A program made the position numbers and the translations under genes. This document shows positions 35,896-45,900 of a stretch of DNA of 64,000 nt, in pieces. The notes below the pieces were generated by a model that saw only the letters and a program-made list of their open reading frames with translations, was not told the origin of the DNA and ran no database searches. The stretch comes from Chryseobacterium edaphi. GTDB taxonomy: Bacteria; Bacteroidota; Bacteroidia; Flavobacteriales; Weeksellaceae. Numbering within the stretch: the stretch's first letter is position 1; every line of letters begins with the position of its first letter. Location: positions 1-64,000 of the forward strand of contig NZ_JAOTEM010000006.1 in NCBI RefSeq assembly GCF_025628985.1. The letters run 5' to 3'.

Positions 35896-37059
35896 ATGAA
35901 AAAACATTTATTCCCTATTATTCTATTATTACTTGGAAATACCATCAATGCACAGCAAGACATTTTTGCATTGGCAGGTAAAGATTCTCCAAGAATTGAA
36001 TTCAGCGATTTCCGTGCGATGAATGCAGACGGAACTTCCGGTCAAAGTATTTTTGGAGTTTCTTCAGAAGCGAAAATAATTTCACAATCTAGAAAAGCTT
36101 CTGTTGTGGAAGATAAAACTTCCTACAATCATGCTCAGTCTATGACTTTGGCAGCTTTGGCCTATGATTCTTCTGGTGATAATTTGGTTTATATGCCGAT
36201 GTTTTCGTCAAACATCTATGTTTTAAATCAAAAAACAAAAGAAATCACTTTAGTTGAAAATACGGTTGCACGAGTGACCTCATGTGATATTAATTCTCAT
36301 ATCACGAGAATGACGACTGGCTATGATCGAAATATCTATGCGATCAATAATTCAGGAACACAGTTTCTTCAGATCAGTAAAAAGAATAATCAGTATGTTG
36401 TAAACGATCTCGGAATTATAAAAGACGATGCTGCAAACGGTAAGAATTCTTTTACGTCAATTGAAAGCGGTTTTGGTGGTGATATGATTGCTGATGCAGA
36501 GAATAATTTTTATGTTTTTGCAACGTCAGGAAACGTATTTAAGGTTTCAACTAAAGAATTAATTGCAAAATTTATAGGTAAAATCTCAGGCCTTACTGAA
36601 AATTATTCTGTAAACGGAGCTGCAGTAAATTCTAAAGGTAAAGTTGTGATTGCGAGTGCAAAAGGAGCTTCGATGTATGAGTTGAGTCTTGAAAATTTAG
36701 AAGCAAAACAGCTTTCAGGAGAGAGCAATCTGCATATTTATGATTTGGCAAGTAAATATTTTGTCAATGACAGAACATCTTCTGCGAATGTTTTTGCTAA
36801 TTTGGATGTTTATCCAACGAAAGTTGATGAGCATTTTATTTATTTAAATGTAAACGACAAAACATTAAAAGGAAACATTAAATTAAACATTTTTGATATT
36901 TCAGGAAAGGCTGTATTAGCACAAAAATTATCAATAAAAGATGGTAATTTAAATCAACAGATTTATCTTAAAAATTTGGTTGCAGGTTCATATATTGTGA
37001 ATATTACAGATGATTCTGGAAAAGCTTTGTTGAATAAAAAAATTCTCGTAACAAAATAA
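35896..37059 (+). CDS. Exported protein with type IX secretion sorting domain
   Basis: 387 residues: a signal peptide (ending NTINAQ), a region of about 280 residues with repeated short beta segments (possibly a propeller, for example AALAYDSSGDNLVYMPMF), and a C-terminal type A sorting domain (about 305-387). The sorting domain has LDVYPTKVDEHFIYL, NIFDISGKAVL, LVAGSYIVNI and a Lys-ending strand. Proteins with this domain cross the outer membrane by the T9SS and are attached or released there. The cargo function is unknown. A terminator follows. Confidence 0.85.
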   Translation: MKKHLFPIILLLLGNTINAQQDIFALAGKDSPRIEFSDFRAMNADGTSGQSIFGVSSEAKIISQSRKASVVEDKTSYNHAQSMTLAALAYDSSGDNLVYMPMFSSNIYVLNQKTKEITLVENTVARVTSCDINSHITRMTTGYDRNIYAINNSGTQFLQISKKNNQYVVNDLGIIKDDAANGKNSFTSIESGFGGDMIADAENNFYVFATSGNVFKVSTKELIAKFIGKISGLTENYSVNGAAVNSKGKVVIASAKGASMYELSLENLEAKQLSGESNLHIYDLASKYFVNDRTSSANVFANLDVYPTKVDEHFIYLNVNDKTLKGNIKLNIFDISGKAVLAQKLSIKDGNLNQQIYLKNLVAGSYIVNITDDSGKALLNKKILVTK

Positions 37060-37084
37060 TTTAGATTTTTTCTCTGATTCACTG

Positions 37085-37117
37085 AACCTTTTTTCAAGCT
37101 TGAGAAAAGGTTTTTTT
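37085..37117 (+). terminator. Terminator of the T9SS-cargo gene
   Basis: AACCTTTTTTCAAG pairs with CTTGAGAAAAGGTT, followed by seven T. Confidence 0.85.
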
Positions 37118-37141
37118 AATGAATATTTGACATTGCAACCG

Positions 37142-37172
37142 TTTGTATTTCAATTTTAAAACCTTATTTTTA
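37142..37172 (+). promoter_or_regulatory. Possible malQ promoter
   Basis: TTTG (37142-37145), 19 nt, then TATTTTTA (37165-37172), one base off the TAnnTTTG consensus, 17 nt before the ATG. Confidence 0.45.
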
Positions 37173-37188
37173 TCAAAAAAATATATAG

Positions 37189-39840
37189 ATGAAATTATAT
37201 TTTAATGTTGGCTATCATACAAAGCCGGGTGAAAATCTGCAGTTGGTCATTGATGAAAATGAAAGTAACTCCCAGATTCATAAAATGTTTTATACCGAAG
37301 ATGGATTTTGGAAATGTGAAGTTGATTACTTTTCAAAATCAATTTCTTACAGATATCAGCTTGTTGATGATAAAAATTCTGTTTTAAGAGAAGAATTTGT
37401 TTCGCATAATCTTAATTTTCCACACAATTACAAAGAGTTTTTAGTTTTTGACGAGTGGAATAATAAGAATTTTCCTGAAAATTATCTTAATAATAAAGTT
37501 CTTTATAATAAGCTTAATCAATTTGCATCTCAGAAACTTACGGTGCTAAAAAAACATACGCATCTGTTCAGAATTGAAGCTCCGGTTTACAATCCTGATT
37601 GGGAAATTGTGATATTCGGAAATGTAGCTTCACTTGGAAATTGGGATGGTGAGAAAGCAATTCATTTATCTCAGACCGATTTTGGAATTTGGGAAACCTC
37701 TGTTGAGATTGCTGAAAATCAATTGATTCACTATAAATATGCGATTTTTGATAAAGTACAGGGGAAATTAATTGATGTAGAACCGGGTGACAATAGATAT
37801 ACTATTCCTAATCTTCAGAAAGATGTTCTCCAGATTTCTGCCGATCATTATTTTAAATTCAGATCTTACCAAATGTATCATGCTGCAGGAGTTGCTGTTC
37901 CTGTTTTCTCTTTGAGAAGCGAAAATGGTTTTGGAGTAGGTGAATTTTCTGATCTCAAAAAACTGGCAGACTGGGCAAAAGAAACTTCTTTAGGCATCAT
38001 TCAGATTTTACCGATCAATGATACGACAGCAAACTATTCGTGGACAGATTCTTATCCTTACGCAGCAGTTTCTGTGTACGCTTTGCATCCGCAATATATT
38101 TCTATTGATAGTCTTGATTTTAAACTACCTAAAGAATTAGTTGAAGAATATGTAACCGAAAAAGCAGAATTAAATTCATTAGATCTTATCGATTACGAAA
38201 AGATGATTTCGGGAAAATGGAAGTATCTGAAAGCGATTTTCAATACTGAAAAAGAGAAAATCTACAAAGATAGAAACTTCAAGAAATTCATTAAAGATAA
38301 TGAATCATGGCTTCTTCCTTACTCCGCTTTCTGTGTTTTGAGAGATAAATACAAAACTCCAAACTTTAATGAGTGGAAGACACACAAGAAATATATTGCC
38401 GGAAAAATATCTCCTTTTTTCTCCGCTAAAAGTAAAGATTATGAGGCTTCGATGCTTCATGCATGGGTACAGTTTCAGCTTCATAAACAACTAAAAGACG
38501 CTGTCGACTATATTCATAGTTTAGGAGTTTCTTTAAAAGGAGATCTGCCAATTGGTATTTACAGACATTCTGTAGAAGCCTGGACAGAACCGGAATTATT
38601 CGGAATGGATTTTCAGGCTGGAGCACCACCTGATCAGTTTACAGAACTAGGACAAAACTGGGAATTCCCAACCTATAACTGGGAAGCGATGAAAGCAGAT
38701 GATTATCAATGGTGGAAAAACAGATTCAAAGCATTAGAACAATATTTTGATGCAATGAGGATCGATCATATCCTTGGATTTTTCAGAATCTGGAGAATGC
38801 CCATTTCTGCTACTCAAGGTATTTTAGGTTATTTTTACCCTGCAGTTCCTATTGTTTTGGAAGAATTTAAGGCAAGACATATTCCATTTAATTTTGACAG
38901 ATATTGCAAACCGTTTATCAATGATCTGATTCTCTGGAACTATTTCGGAGAGCAAAGCAATAAGGCTTTAGATTTTTTAAATAATCATTTTGATGGAACT
39001 TATAGTTTCAAAGAAGAATTTGATACCCAGAGAAAACTTTCAGATTATTTCAAGAAAAAGCCAGCGGGTTCTATTGAAGATCAGTTGATCGCTCTTTGTG
39101 CCAATGTTTTATTTTTAACAGAAGAACGAGATGGGCAAACCGTTTATCATCCGAGATTCAATGCTTTCAAAACAGAATCTTACAAATATCTTTCTGATTG
39201 GGAGAAGAAAGCAATCTACGAATTGTATCACGATTATTTCTTTAAGAGACAAGATTATCTGTGGCGTGAAAAAGCAATGGAAAAACTTCCGGTGATTTTA
39301 AATGCAACAAAAATGTTGATTTGTGGTGAAGATTTGGGAATGGTTCCTGATTGTGTTCCTGATGTTATGAATGAATTGGCAATTATTGCATTAAAAGTTC
39401 AGAGAATGCCTTCTGAACAGATTCCTTTTTACAATCCTAAAAACGCAGGTTATATGAATGTTGTGACTGCATCATCACACGATAGCTCTACATTGAGACA
39501 ATGGTGGAAAGAAGATCCGCAACTTACGCAGCAGTATTTTAACCAACAATTGATGCAATACGGAAGAGTTTCAGATCAATTAGAACCTCATTTGGCAGAA
39601 ATTATCATGAAGCAACATTTGTACAATGATGCAATGTTGGCTGTTTTTCCGCTTCAGGAATTTTTGGCTACTGACGAAAAATTGACAAATCCTGTGATGG
39701 ACAATGAAAGGATTAATAATCCTGCAGTGTTTCCACACTATTGGCGATACAGAATGCATTTAAATGTTGAAAATTTAAAGGAAAATTCAGAGTTTAATCA
39801 AAAAATTTCAAATTGGGTCAAAGACAGTGGTCGATCTTAA
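37189..39840 (+). CDS. malQ: 4-alpha-glucanotransferase with N-terminal CBM20 modules
   Basis: Rearranges alpha-1,4-glucans. The 883 residues begin with two starch-binding CBM20-like modules (about 1-95 and 125-215; the second has FGNVASLGNWDGEKAI), followed by a GH77 domain. The domain shows the catalytic segments FDAMRIDHILGF (nucleophile Asp), CGEDLGMVPD (acid/base Glu) and SSHDSSTLRQWW. The layout is that of plant DPE2 and its bacterial relatives. It has no signal peptide and so is cytoplasmic. The other glucan genes (the amylase at 0.9 kb and the GH63 gene) are not next to it. Confidence 0.93.
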   Translation: MKLYFNVGYHTKPGENLQLVIDENESNSQIHKMFYTEDGFWKCEVDYFSKSISYRYQLVDDKNSVLREEFVSHNLNFPHNYKEFLVFDEWNNKNFPENYLNNKVLYNKLNQFASQKLTVLKKHTHLFRIEAPVYNPDWEIVIFGNVASLGNWDGEKAIHLSQTDFGIWETSVEIAENQLIHYKYAIFDKVQGKLIDVEPGDNRYTIPNLQKDVLQISADHYFKFRSYQMYHAAGVAVPVFSLRSENGFGVGEFSDLKKLADWAKETSLGIIQILPINDTTANYSWTDSYPYAAVSVYALHPQYISIDSLDFKLPKELVEEYVTEKAELNSLDLIDYEKMISGKWKYLKAIFNTEKEKIYKDRNFKKFIKDNESWLLPYSAFCVLRDKYKTPNFNEWKTHKKYIAGKISPFFSAKSKDYEASMLHAWVQFQLHKQLKDAVDYIHSLGVSLKGDLPIGIYRHSVEAWTEPELFGMDFQAGAPPDQFTELGQNWEFPTYNWEAMKADDYQWWKNRFKALEQYFDAMRIDHILGFFRIWRMPISATQGILGYFYPAVPIVLEEFKARHIPFNFDRYCKPFINDLILWNYFGEQSNKALDFLNNHFDGTYSFKEEFDTQRKLSDYFKKKPAGSIEDQLIALCANVLFLTEERDGQTVYHPRFNAFKTESYKYLSDWEKKAIYELYHDYFFKRQDYLWREKAMEKLPVILNATKMLICGEDLGMVPDCVPDVMNELAIIALKVQRMPSEQIPFYNPKNAGYMNVVTASSHDSSTLRQWWKEDPQLTQQYFNQQLMQYGRVSDQLEPHLAEIIMKQHLYNDAMLAVFPLQEFLATDEKLTNPVMDNERINNPAVFPHYWRYRMHLNVENLKENSEFNQKISNWVKDSGRS

Positions 39841-39883
39841 TGAAAATAATTATATTGATTATCAGTTAATTAAAAATATTATG

Positions 39884-39920
39884 AAAGAAGTTTTACCTTA
39901 AGGTTTAACTTCTTTTTTTT
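39884..39920 (+). terminator. Terminator of malQ
   Basis: AAAGAAGTT...ACC pairs with GGT...AACTTCTTT around TTAA, followed by a T run. Confidence 0.85.
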
Positions 39921-39981
39921 CTTTACATCAAAAAGACAAGAATGAGAGTTCTGACCAATTAACCAATTAATGCTTATAGAA

Positions 39982-41019
39982 ATGAAAAAAATACTTTTGG
40001 GATTTGCTTTGACTTTGTCGACTTTGTCGTTTGCTCAGCAATATCCAAACAACGGGTACAATGATGGCTACGGAGATAATGATGGCTATTACTCTGATCA
40101 GGATGATCAAAATTATTTCCCGGATGATTATTATTACAACTATCCTCAGGATTATTACCCACAGGATTATTATCAGAGTTATTATAATGATTATAGAAAC
40201 AGTATAGTCAATGTAAACTGGAATGTATTTTTTCAGCAAAACAGACTCAACCGTTGGCAAATTGATCAGATTTTATATCTGAATAATCTGTACTCAAGTT
40301 TTTCTAACTGGAATAACTTTTACAGATACAATCCAGATAGATGGTACTACGACAGATTCTATGCAATGGAAAGAATTTTGGGACCGAGAATATTTGTAGT
40401 TTTTCAAAACAATTATTACCGAAGACAAAGCCCGATTGCATATTTCCAGAATTACAGAAGAACGTATTACACGCCAAGATTTAGGGTGATGCCTCGTTAT
40501 AGAAATGTCAATATTAATATCTACAGAGTTGACAGAAACAGCTTTAGAAGAAATGATAATCCGACATTAAATGTAGTGAGAAATTCAGGATTCAGAAATG
40601 GAAATAATAACAACTCTGGCGGATTCAGAAATCAGAACAATGGAGTGAGAGGAGATAACGGAGGTTTTAGAAATTCTGATAATGGTGGGGTAAGAAGCAA
40701 TGGAGGAAATAATGGAGTACGAGGAAATGATAATGGAGGATTCAGAAACTCAGAAAATGGTGGAGTAAGAAGTAATAATGGAAACAATGGAGTGAGAGGA
40801 AATGATAATGGAGGTTTCAGAAATAACAATACTGGTGGAACAAGAACTCCTGCTCCAAGATCTGAGAGTAATGGAACAAGAGAAAACGGAGGTTTCAGAT
40901 CTCAGCAGAGAAACGAAAGTTCAAGTCCAAGAAATCAGAATAGTGCTCCAAGACAGCAGAATAATAGAAATGAAGGAAGAAGTTCAGGAGGATTCAGAAA
41001 TGGTTTAGTAAGTAATTAG
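39982..41019 (+). CDS. Exported low-complexity Asn/Tyr/Arg-rich protein with internal repeats
   Basis: 345 residues. A signal peptide ends at STLSFAQ. Then follow a Tyr/Asp-rich stretch (DDYYYNYPQDYYPQDYY), a middle region with many aromatic and Asn residues (about 75-175), and a long Gly/Asn/Arg tail with near-perfect repeats of about 24-25 residues such as NGVRGNDNGGFRNSENGGVR. The DNA repeats with periods of 72 and 75 bp (40639-40846). The start at 39982 begins the signal peptide, so the in-frame codon at 39970 is unlikely. No known domain is seen. A role as a disordered envelope or matrix protein is a guess. Confidence 0.82.
   Translation: MKKILLGFALTLSTLSFAQQYPNNGYNDGYGDNDGYYSDQDDQNYFPDDYYYNYPQDYYPQDYYQSYYNDYRNSIVNVNWNVFFQQNRLNRWQIDQILYLNNLYSSFSNWNNFYRYNPDRWYYDRFYAMERILGPRIFVVFQNNYYRRQSPIAYFQNYRRTYYTPRFRVMPRYRNVNINIYRVDRNSFRRNDNPTLNVVRNSGFRNGNNNNSGGFRNQNNGVRGDNGGFRNSDNGGVRSNGGNNGVRGNDNGGFRNSENGGVRSNNGNNGVRGNDNGGFRNNNTGGTRTPAPRSESNGTRENGGFRSQQRNESSSPRNQNSAPRQQNNRNEGRSSGGFRNGLVSN
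40639..40846 (+). repeat. Internal 72-75 bp coding repeat
   Basis: Units begin AATGGAGT at 40639, 40711 and 40786, with the third truncated near 40846. Variation between copies is mostly at synonymous or Ser/Asn positions. Confidence 0.85.
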
Positions 41020-41054
41020 ATAGTTATTTTCATATATTATATTTGAGTGGTGTG

Positions 41055-41090
41055 GAGATCGGGTTTTATTACCTGATCTCTTTTCATTTT
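41055..41090 (+). terminator. Terminator of the low-complexity protein gene
   Basis: GAGATCGGG pairs with CCTGATCTC (one G-T), followed by TTTTCATTTTT. Confidence 0.8.
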
Positions 41091-41204
41091 TCGTAATTAT
41101 TTAAATATTAATATAAAAATTTAACAAAATTTGTGAATTTAACATTTAACTTACCTTAAAATTACATATCAAATAGATATAACAAACCAATTAATTTAAA
41201 CGAA

Positions 41205-41669
41205 ATGAAAAAATTAGTATTATCAATAGCGCTTATCGGAATGGGAAGTTTTGCAATGGCTCAACAAGTTCCTCAGGATAAAAAGGTGAACAGAGAAGAA
41301 ATGAAGCAGAAGATGCAGCAAAAAGAGCAGGAAAGAATGGCTGAAATGCAGAAAGAACTGAATCTTAACCAAAGCCAAATGGCACAAATCAAAGATCTTC
41401 ACGAAAAGAGAAAGTCTGAAATGAAGAACAACTTTGAAAAAAACAAAGAACAGAGACAGGCAAAAATGGAGGAGATGAAAGCGAAAAAACAACAGATGGA
41501 TAATGATATGAAGAAAATCCTTTCGCCTGAACAGTACGATAAATGGCAAGCCGGAAGAAAAGCAAAAATGGAACAGAGAAGAGCGATGATGAAAGAAAAA
41601 GGTGTAAAGGGAGAAGGAAAAATGAGACATGGTGGTTTCAAACCCGCTCCGCAACCGCAAGTAAACTAA
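41205..41669 (+). CDS. Exported Spy/CpxP-like helical protein
   Basis: 154 residues with a signal peptide (ending GSFAMAQ). The mature protein is almost all charged helix (Lys, Glu, Met, Gln) with LNLNQSQMAQIKDLHEKRK and ILSPEQYDKWQ, the two LTxxQ-like segments of the Spy/CpxP chaperone group. It may act as a periplasmic chaperone or stress protein. The family assignment rests on these motifs and the composition only. A terminator follows and no partner genes are seen. Confidence 0.75.
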   Translation: MKKLVLSIALIGMGSFAMAQQVPQDKKVNREEMKQKMQQKEQERMAEMQKELNLNQSQMAQIKDLHEKRKSEMKNNFEKNKEQRQAKMEEMKAKKQQMDNDMKKILSPEQYDKWQAGRKAKMEQRRAMMKEKGVKGEGKMRHGGFKPAPQPQVN

Positions 41670-41701
41670 TAAGTTTATAATTTTGATTTTTTAATGTTAT
41701 G

Positions 41702-41727
41702 AGGGTAGAAGCAATTCTGCCCTTTTT
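41702..41727 (+). terminator. Terminator of the Spy-like gene
   Basis: AGGGTAGAA pairs with TTCTGCCCT (one T-G), followed by TTTTT. Confidence 0.8.
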
Positions 41728-41776
41728 ATATTAAATCTAAATTTTGCTAAAACTTTTCGTTTAGCCTTTTAATACG

Positions 41777-41784
41777 TATTTTTG
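41777..41784 (+). promoter_or_regulatory. -7 element of the ferritin promoter
   Basis: TATTTTTG matches TAnnTTTG and lies 17 nt before the ATG at 41802. Confidence 0.6.
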
Positions 41785-41801
41785 ACTATAAATTTTTTAT
41801 T

Positions 41802-42311
41802 ATGGTAAGCGAAAAAATTGCACAACTCATCAACGAACAAATAGCTCACGAGCAATATGCTGCTCAATATTATCTTTCAATGTCTGCATGGTTTTTTGCG
41901 AAAGATCTTGACGGGATTGCCAATTACTTCAGAGTTCAGAGCAAAGAAGAATTGATGCACGCAGATAAAATGTTTGATTATCTGAACGATGTAGGCGGCG
42001 AAATTATCATCGGTGAAATTGCAAAACCGCCACACATTTTCGAAAATGCAGTTGATATTTTCGAAAAAGCTCTGGAGCACGAAAAGAAAGTGACAAGAAG
42101 TATTTTTAACATCGTAAAAAATGCAAACGACGAAGGAGATTTTGCAACAACTTCTTTCTTACAATGGTTTATCAACGAGCAGGTAGAAGAGGAAGCAAGT
42201 GCATCACAGTACGTAACTAAAATCAAAATGGTTTCCGATAATCCTTCAGCTTTATATCTTTTTGATCAGGAATTGGCAACAAGAGTTTTTGTACCGGATA
42301 CAAACGCATAA
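41802..42311 (+). CDS. ftnA: Non-heme ferritin
   Basis: Iron storage cage subunit, 169 residues. The ferroxidase residues are in EQYAAQYYLSM, QSKEELMHADKMFDYL and QWFINEQVEEEAS, and the length and helix pattern match bacterial ferritins. It is a single-gene unit with its own -7 element. A strong hairpin separates it from the facing gene. Confidence 0.95.
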   Translation: MVSEKIAQLINEQIAHEQYAAQYYLSMSAWFFAKDLDGIANYFRVQSKEELMHADKMFDYLNDVGGEIIIGEIAKPPHIFENAVDIFEKALEHEKKVTRSIFNIVKNANDEGDFATTSFLQWFINEQVEEEASASQYVTKIKMVSDNPSALYLFDQELATRVFVPDTNA

Positions 42312-42334
42312 TCATTTTTCTTAATAGGATAAAG

Positions 42335-42363
42335 TTTCGGCGGCACCAAAGGTGCCGCCGAAA
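42335..42363. terminator. GC-rich perfect hairpin between convergent genes
   Basis: TTTCGGCGGCACC pairs with GGTGCCGCCGAAA over 13 bp with an AAA loop. There is no T run on either side, so it may be a REP-like element or a transcript-end structure for both genes. Confidence 0.65.
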
Positions 42364-42392
42364 ATATTTATTATTAGATAAGTCTTTTTGAA

Positions 42393-42965
42393 TTAGAAAT
42401 AATAAGTTACCCCAATTCTGTAAACATCTCTTCTTGCTTCGTAATAAGTTAAAACTAATTGATCAAACTGTTTTGTGAATCCTTTTGAGAAAGTTCCTTC
42501 TACCGTAAAATGATTTGATATTTTATAATCTACTCCTATATCTCCACTAATTCCGAGTCTTCTCCTAAAATAATAAGAATTATTATACTGTTCATCAGGA
42601 ATGTAATTCAATTTTGGACCTACAAGTAGTGTAAATTTTTTGTAAAAATTATATTTAAAATAGACAGGTAACTCAATAAAAGTGACAGCTTCGGTAAATG
42701 ATACTGTGGGTGTTACTTGTAGATAAGATTTTGTTGAAATTTGTTTTTCGATTACTAAACCACCATAAACTTCATCAATAATACCGCTCAAATAACCCGA
42801 TGGATTTCCATTTTCATCTACTGCATTAACATTGGAGTAATTCCAGCCTGCTTTAATTCCAAACTTTAGAGGATAATTCTGAGAAAACATCATTCCTGTA
42901 ATTACGATACAAAGAATCTGACTAAATTTCTTCCAAATTCTAATATCAGCATTAATATACTTCAT
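42393..42965 (-). CDS. Outer-membrane beta-barrel protein
   Basis: 190 residues with a signal sequence (hydrophobic 12-28, ending TGMMFSQ) after a longer than usual N-terminus. Alternating strands follow (FGIKAGWNYSNV, FIELPVYFKYNF, LLVGPKLNYI) and the final residue is Phe after TYYF, the usual end of outer-membrane barrels. It resembles PorT-like/OMP_b-brl proteins with about eight strands. The function is unknown. Confidence 0.78.
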   Translation of the reverse strand: MKYINADIRIWKKFSQILCIVITGMMFSQNYPLKFGIKAGWNYSNVNAVDENGNPSGYLSGIIDEVYGGLVIEKQISTKSYLQVTPTVSFTEAVTFIELPVYFKYNFYKKFTLLVGPKLNYIPDEQYNNSYYFRRRLGISGDIGVDYKISNHFTVEGTFSKGFTKQFDQLVLTYYEARRDVYRIGVTYYF

Positions 42966-42998
42966 CTTAAAAATAATTTCTTTTTTGTTTGTGTTTTT

Positions 42999-45900
42999 CT
43001 ACAAATAAATCAACTGCGTTTTCAAAACCTTCATTCCCAAACTTTCCAGCACAATTTTGTAGGTTGTAATCTGTTTTTCGTTCTTTTCAGATTCCTGTCC
43101 GGTTTTAAAATCAACAATGATACAACCTTCATCACTTTTCAGAATGCGATCAGGTCTGTAAATTTTACTGATACCTTTCTCTGAAATCATAATGTCTTTT
43201 TCATTGATCACTTCCCATTTTTCGTCAAAAAATTCAGAGTGTTTATTGATGATTTCTTTTAAATCATGATAAATTTCTTCCCTTTCATCTAAAGTAATCT
43301 GACCTTCCAAAAGATAACTTTCGAGAACCTTATGAATGTCTTTTTCAGTATTTATTTTTGAAAGCAACTCATGAACGAAGATTCCTGTACGTACTTTTTT
43401 ATTTCGCTCCTGATAAGTTTTTGACGGCGTTGCGATCTTTATTGATGTGCTTTTTTCGTGCTTGTTATTCAGATTCTGGATGTCTTTCGTTTTGTAAGAA
43501 GAGCTTTTATGTTGGCTGTGTTTTTTCAGCATTTCAGGATCTGTTTTGTATAAATCAAATTCATCGAGATTTTCAGTGTTTTTTGATTGAATGAATTCTA
43601 AAATCTCAAGATTATTTGAAGTTTTATTGGCTTTCTGAAGGTAAAAGAAAAGTTGTTCTACAGGTCTTGTCGTGGCAACATATTGCAGACAAAGCCTGTC
43701 CACAAAATTTTTATAAGAATTGATTTTATTAAATTTTTCAATTTCAGGATCGTAAGCTTCAAGACTTTTATTAAACTGATTAATGTTCACAGATTTCAAA
43801 GCTTCATCGTCATCTGTATCAAACCAATTATTAAACTGGCTGTCAGAATTTTTATTTTCCAAAGGAATAAAAACAATAGGAAACTCCAATCCTTTTGCTT
43901 TATGAATTGTCATGATCTGAATAGCATCAATATTTTCTGAAGCCTGAATCGTATGCTTAGACGCCTCTTCGTCCCAATATTTTAAAAATTCTTTTGTACT
44001 TGCACCGGCGTTTTGGGTAAAGTTGAAAAGCATTTCCAGAAAGTTAAGAAGAAAGTCGGTCTCCTTGTTTTCTACTGCAAATTCGTTGATGTAATATTCA
44101 ACAAAATTGTAGAGATTAAACTTTGGGAAATTATCCTGCTTCAGCTTTAAAGCATATTTATTTTGAATAAATTCTAAAATTTCCTCGTGTGAAGCAATCG
44201 CAAGAATTTCTGTGATATCAAAACTAAAATCTGTCATAGTAATTCTACCCAAACGGTTCAGGTAAAACATGAGCATAATCAGATGAGGTTTGTTCTTCGG
44301 ATTGGTTTCCCATCTCAAAAACTGGATTACCGCTTGTAAAGTATTTGATAATTCTAAAGTCAGGCCTTTATCGGAAATCGTTTTAATATTGGTAGATTCG
44401 CCTTTATAATTAACTTTCAGATTTCCAAGTTTCTGAGAATAGCTGAAAATATCAAAATTTCCACGACACAAAATCGTGATGTCAGAAAATCTGAATCCGT
44501 TATCAATACATTCCTGAATGTCTTTTTGCATTCTGTCGGAAACATCATTGTAAAAATCTTCTTTGGTGAGATTTTCAATAAGATTCACTTTTACGCGGCC
44601 GTCAATTTTAGATTTTGAATTTTGCTCGGCATCAATTCCGAAAATATTTTTATGCTCTTCTTCAAGATCATTAGAGTGAAATTGATAGAGTTCATTATTA
44701 AACTGAACAATATTTTTTGCACTTCGCCAATTTTCTTTTAGAACCAATAATTCAGCGTCTTTAGGCGAAATTTCTTTTTTGTTAATAATATCAAGCATCA
44801 ATTTGCTTTCTCCACCACGGAAACGATATATACTCTGTTTCGGATCTCCAACCAATGTGAAAGATGTGCCATCTGTAGAAACACTGTGGTTTCTCAATGG
44901 AACAAAATTCTGCCATTGCAACTCTGAAGTATCCTGAAATTCATCAAAGAAATAATGCTGAAACTGTGAACCTACTTTTTCATAAATAAAAGCAGAAGGC
45001 TCATTTTTTAAATTTTCATTAATCAGAATATTAAATTTCGATAGTAAAACCAAATCATTCTCTTCCTCAATTTTTTTCAGCTCATCCTGAATGTCTTTAT
45101 TGACTTTTAACGGAAGTAGCGCAGAAAGAATTTTTTCTTTTTTCTGAGTTTCAATAAATAAAAGAATCAGCTGCATTCTGTTTTCTAAAAGTTGATCGAG
45201 AATTTCAAAAATCTCATTTTCTTTATGTTTTGACTTTGCTGCAGCTCCTTTTTGGATATTATTTAATGCACTTTCTTCGTTTGTTGGGAAAGGAAATCCC
45301 GGTCTTTCTTTATGCAAGAATCTCTTGATTTCGATAAAAAATAATCCTAGTCCATTTTTTTTACCACCAGAAAAATCGTCAATTTCAATATTTTTTGATT
45401 TAAATAATTCAATCGATTGTTCTGCAATTTCTAAGGAACGTTTTTTGTTGATGACAATTTCTTTACGAAGCGTATTTTTGATGTCTTCGTATTTGCTGTC
45501 GTCAAAACTTTTATTGTTTTTAAGATGCTCGTAATGAATGTCTTTTACAAATTCTTTTGCAGAATCATAAAGGTTTTTATTTAAATTAATCTTCTCGTTA
45601 TTATCAAGACTGTAATCCACATAATCCATAAACGAATTGGAAATACTATCGTTTTCACCAATCTGATCAAGCATTTTGTCAACGGCTTCAATCAGAAAAG
45701 GTTCTGCATCAATTTCCAGATTGAAATTTTTAGCTAAACCTAATTCGTAAGAAAAACTTCTCACTAATCTTGAATTAAAACGGTCAATTGTTCCAATGTT
45801 CAAAGTAGAGTAGTTGTGAAGAACGTAATCCAATAGTTTTTTTGATCTGAAATGAAGTTCGTCAAGTGTGATTTTTAGACCTTCGTTTTCAAATGCAGTC

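Noticed and set aside
40632-40829. Antisense Pro/Leu-rich repeated peptide
   Set aside because: It is only the reverse reading of the 72-75 bp coding repeat of the Asn/Arg-rich protein.
41223-41660. 145-codon antisense frame in the Spy-like gene
   Set aside because: It is a shadow of Lys/Glu/Met codons that gives an implausible Phe/Leu/His-rich product.
42335-42363. Classical intrinsic terminator
   Set aside because: The stem is excellent, but no T run follows on either strand, so I list it only as a hairpin that may act as a transcript end.
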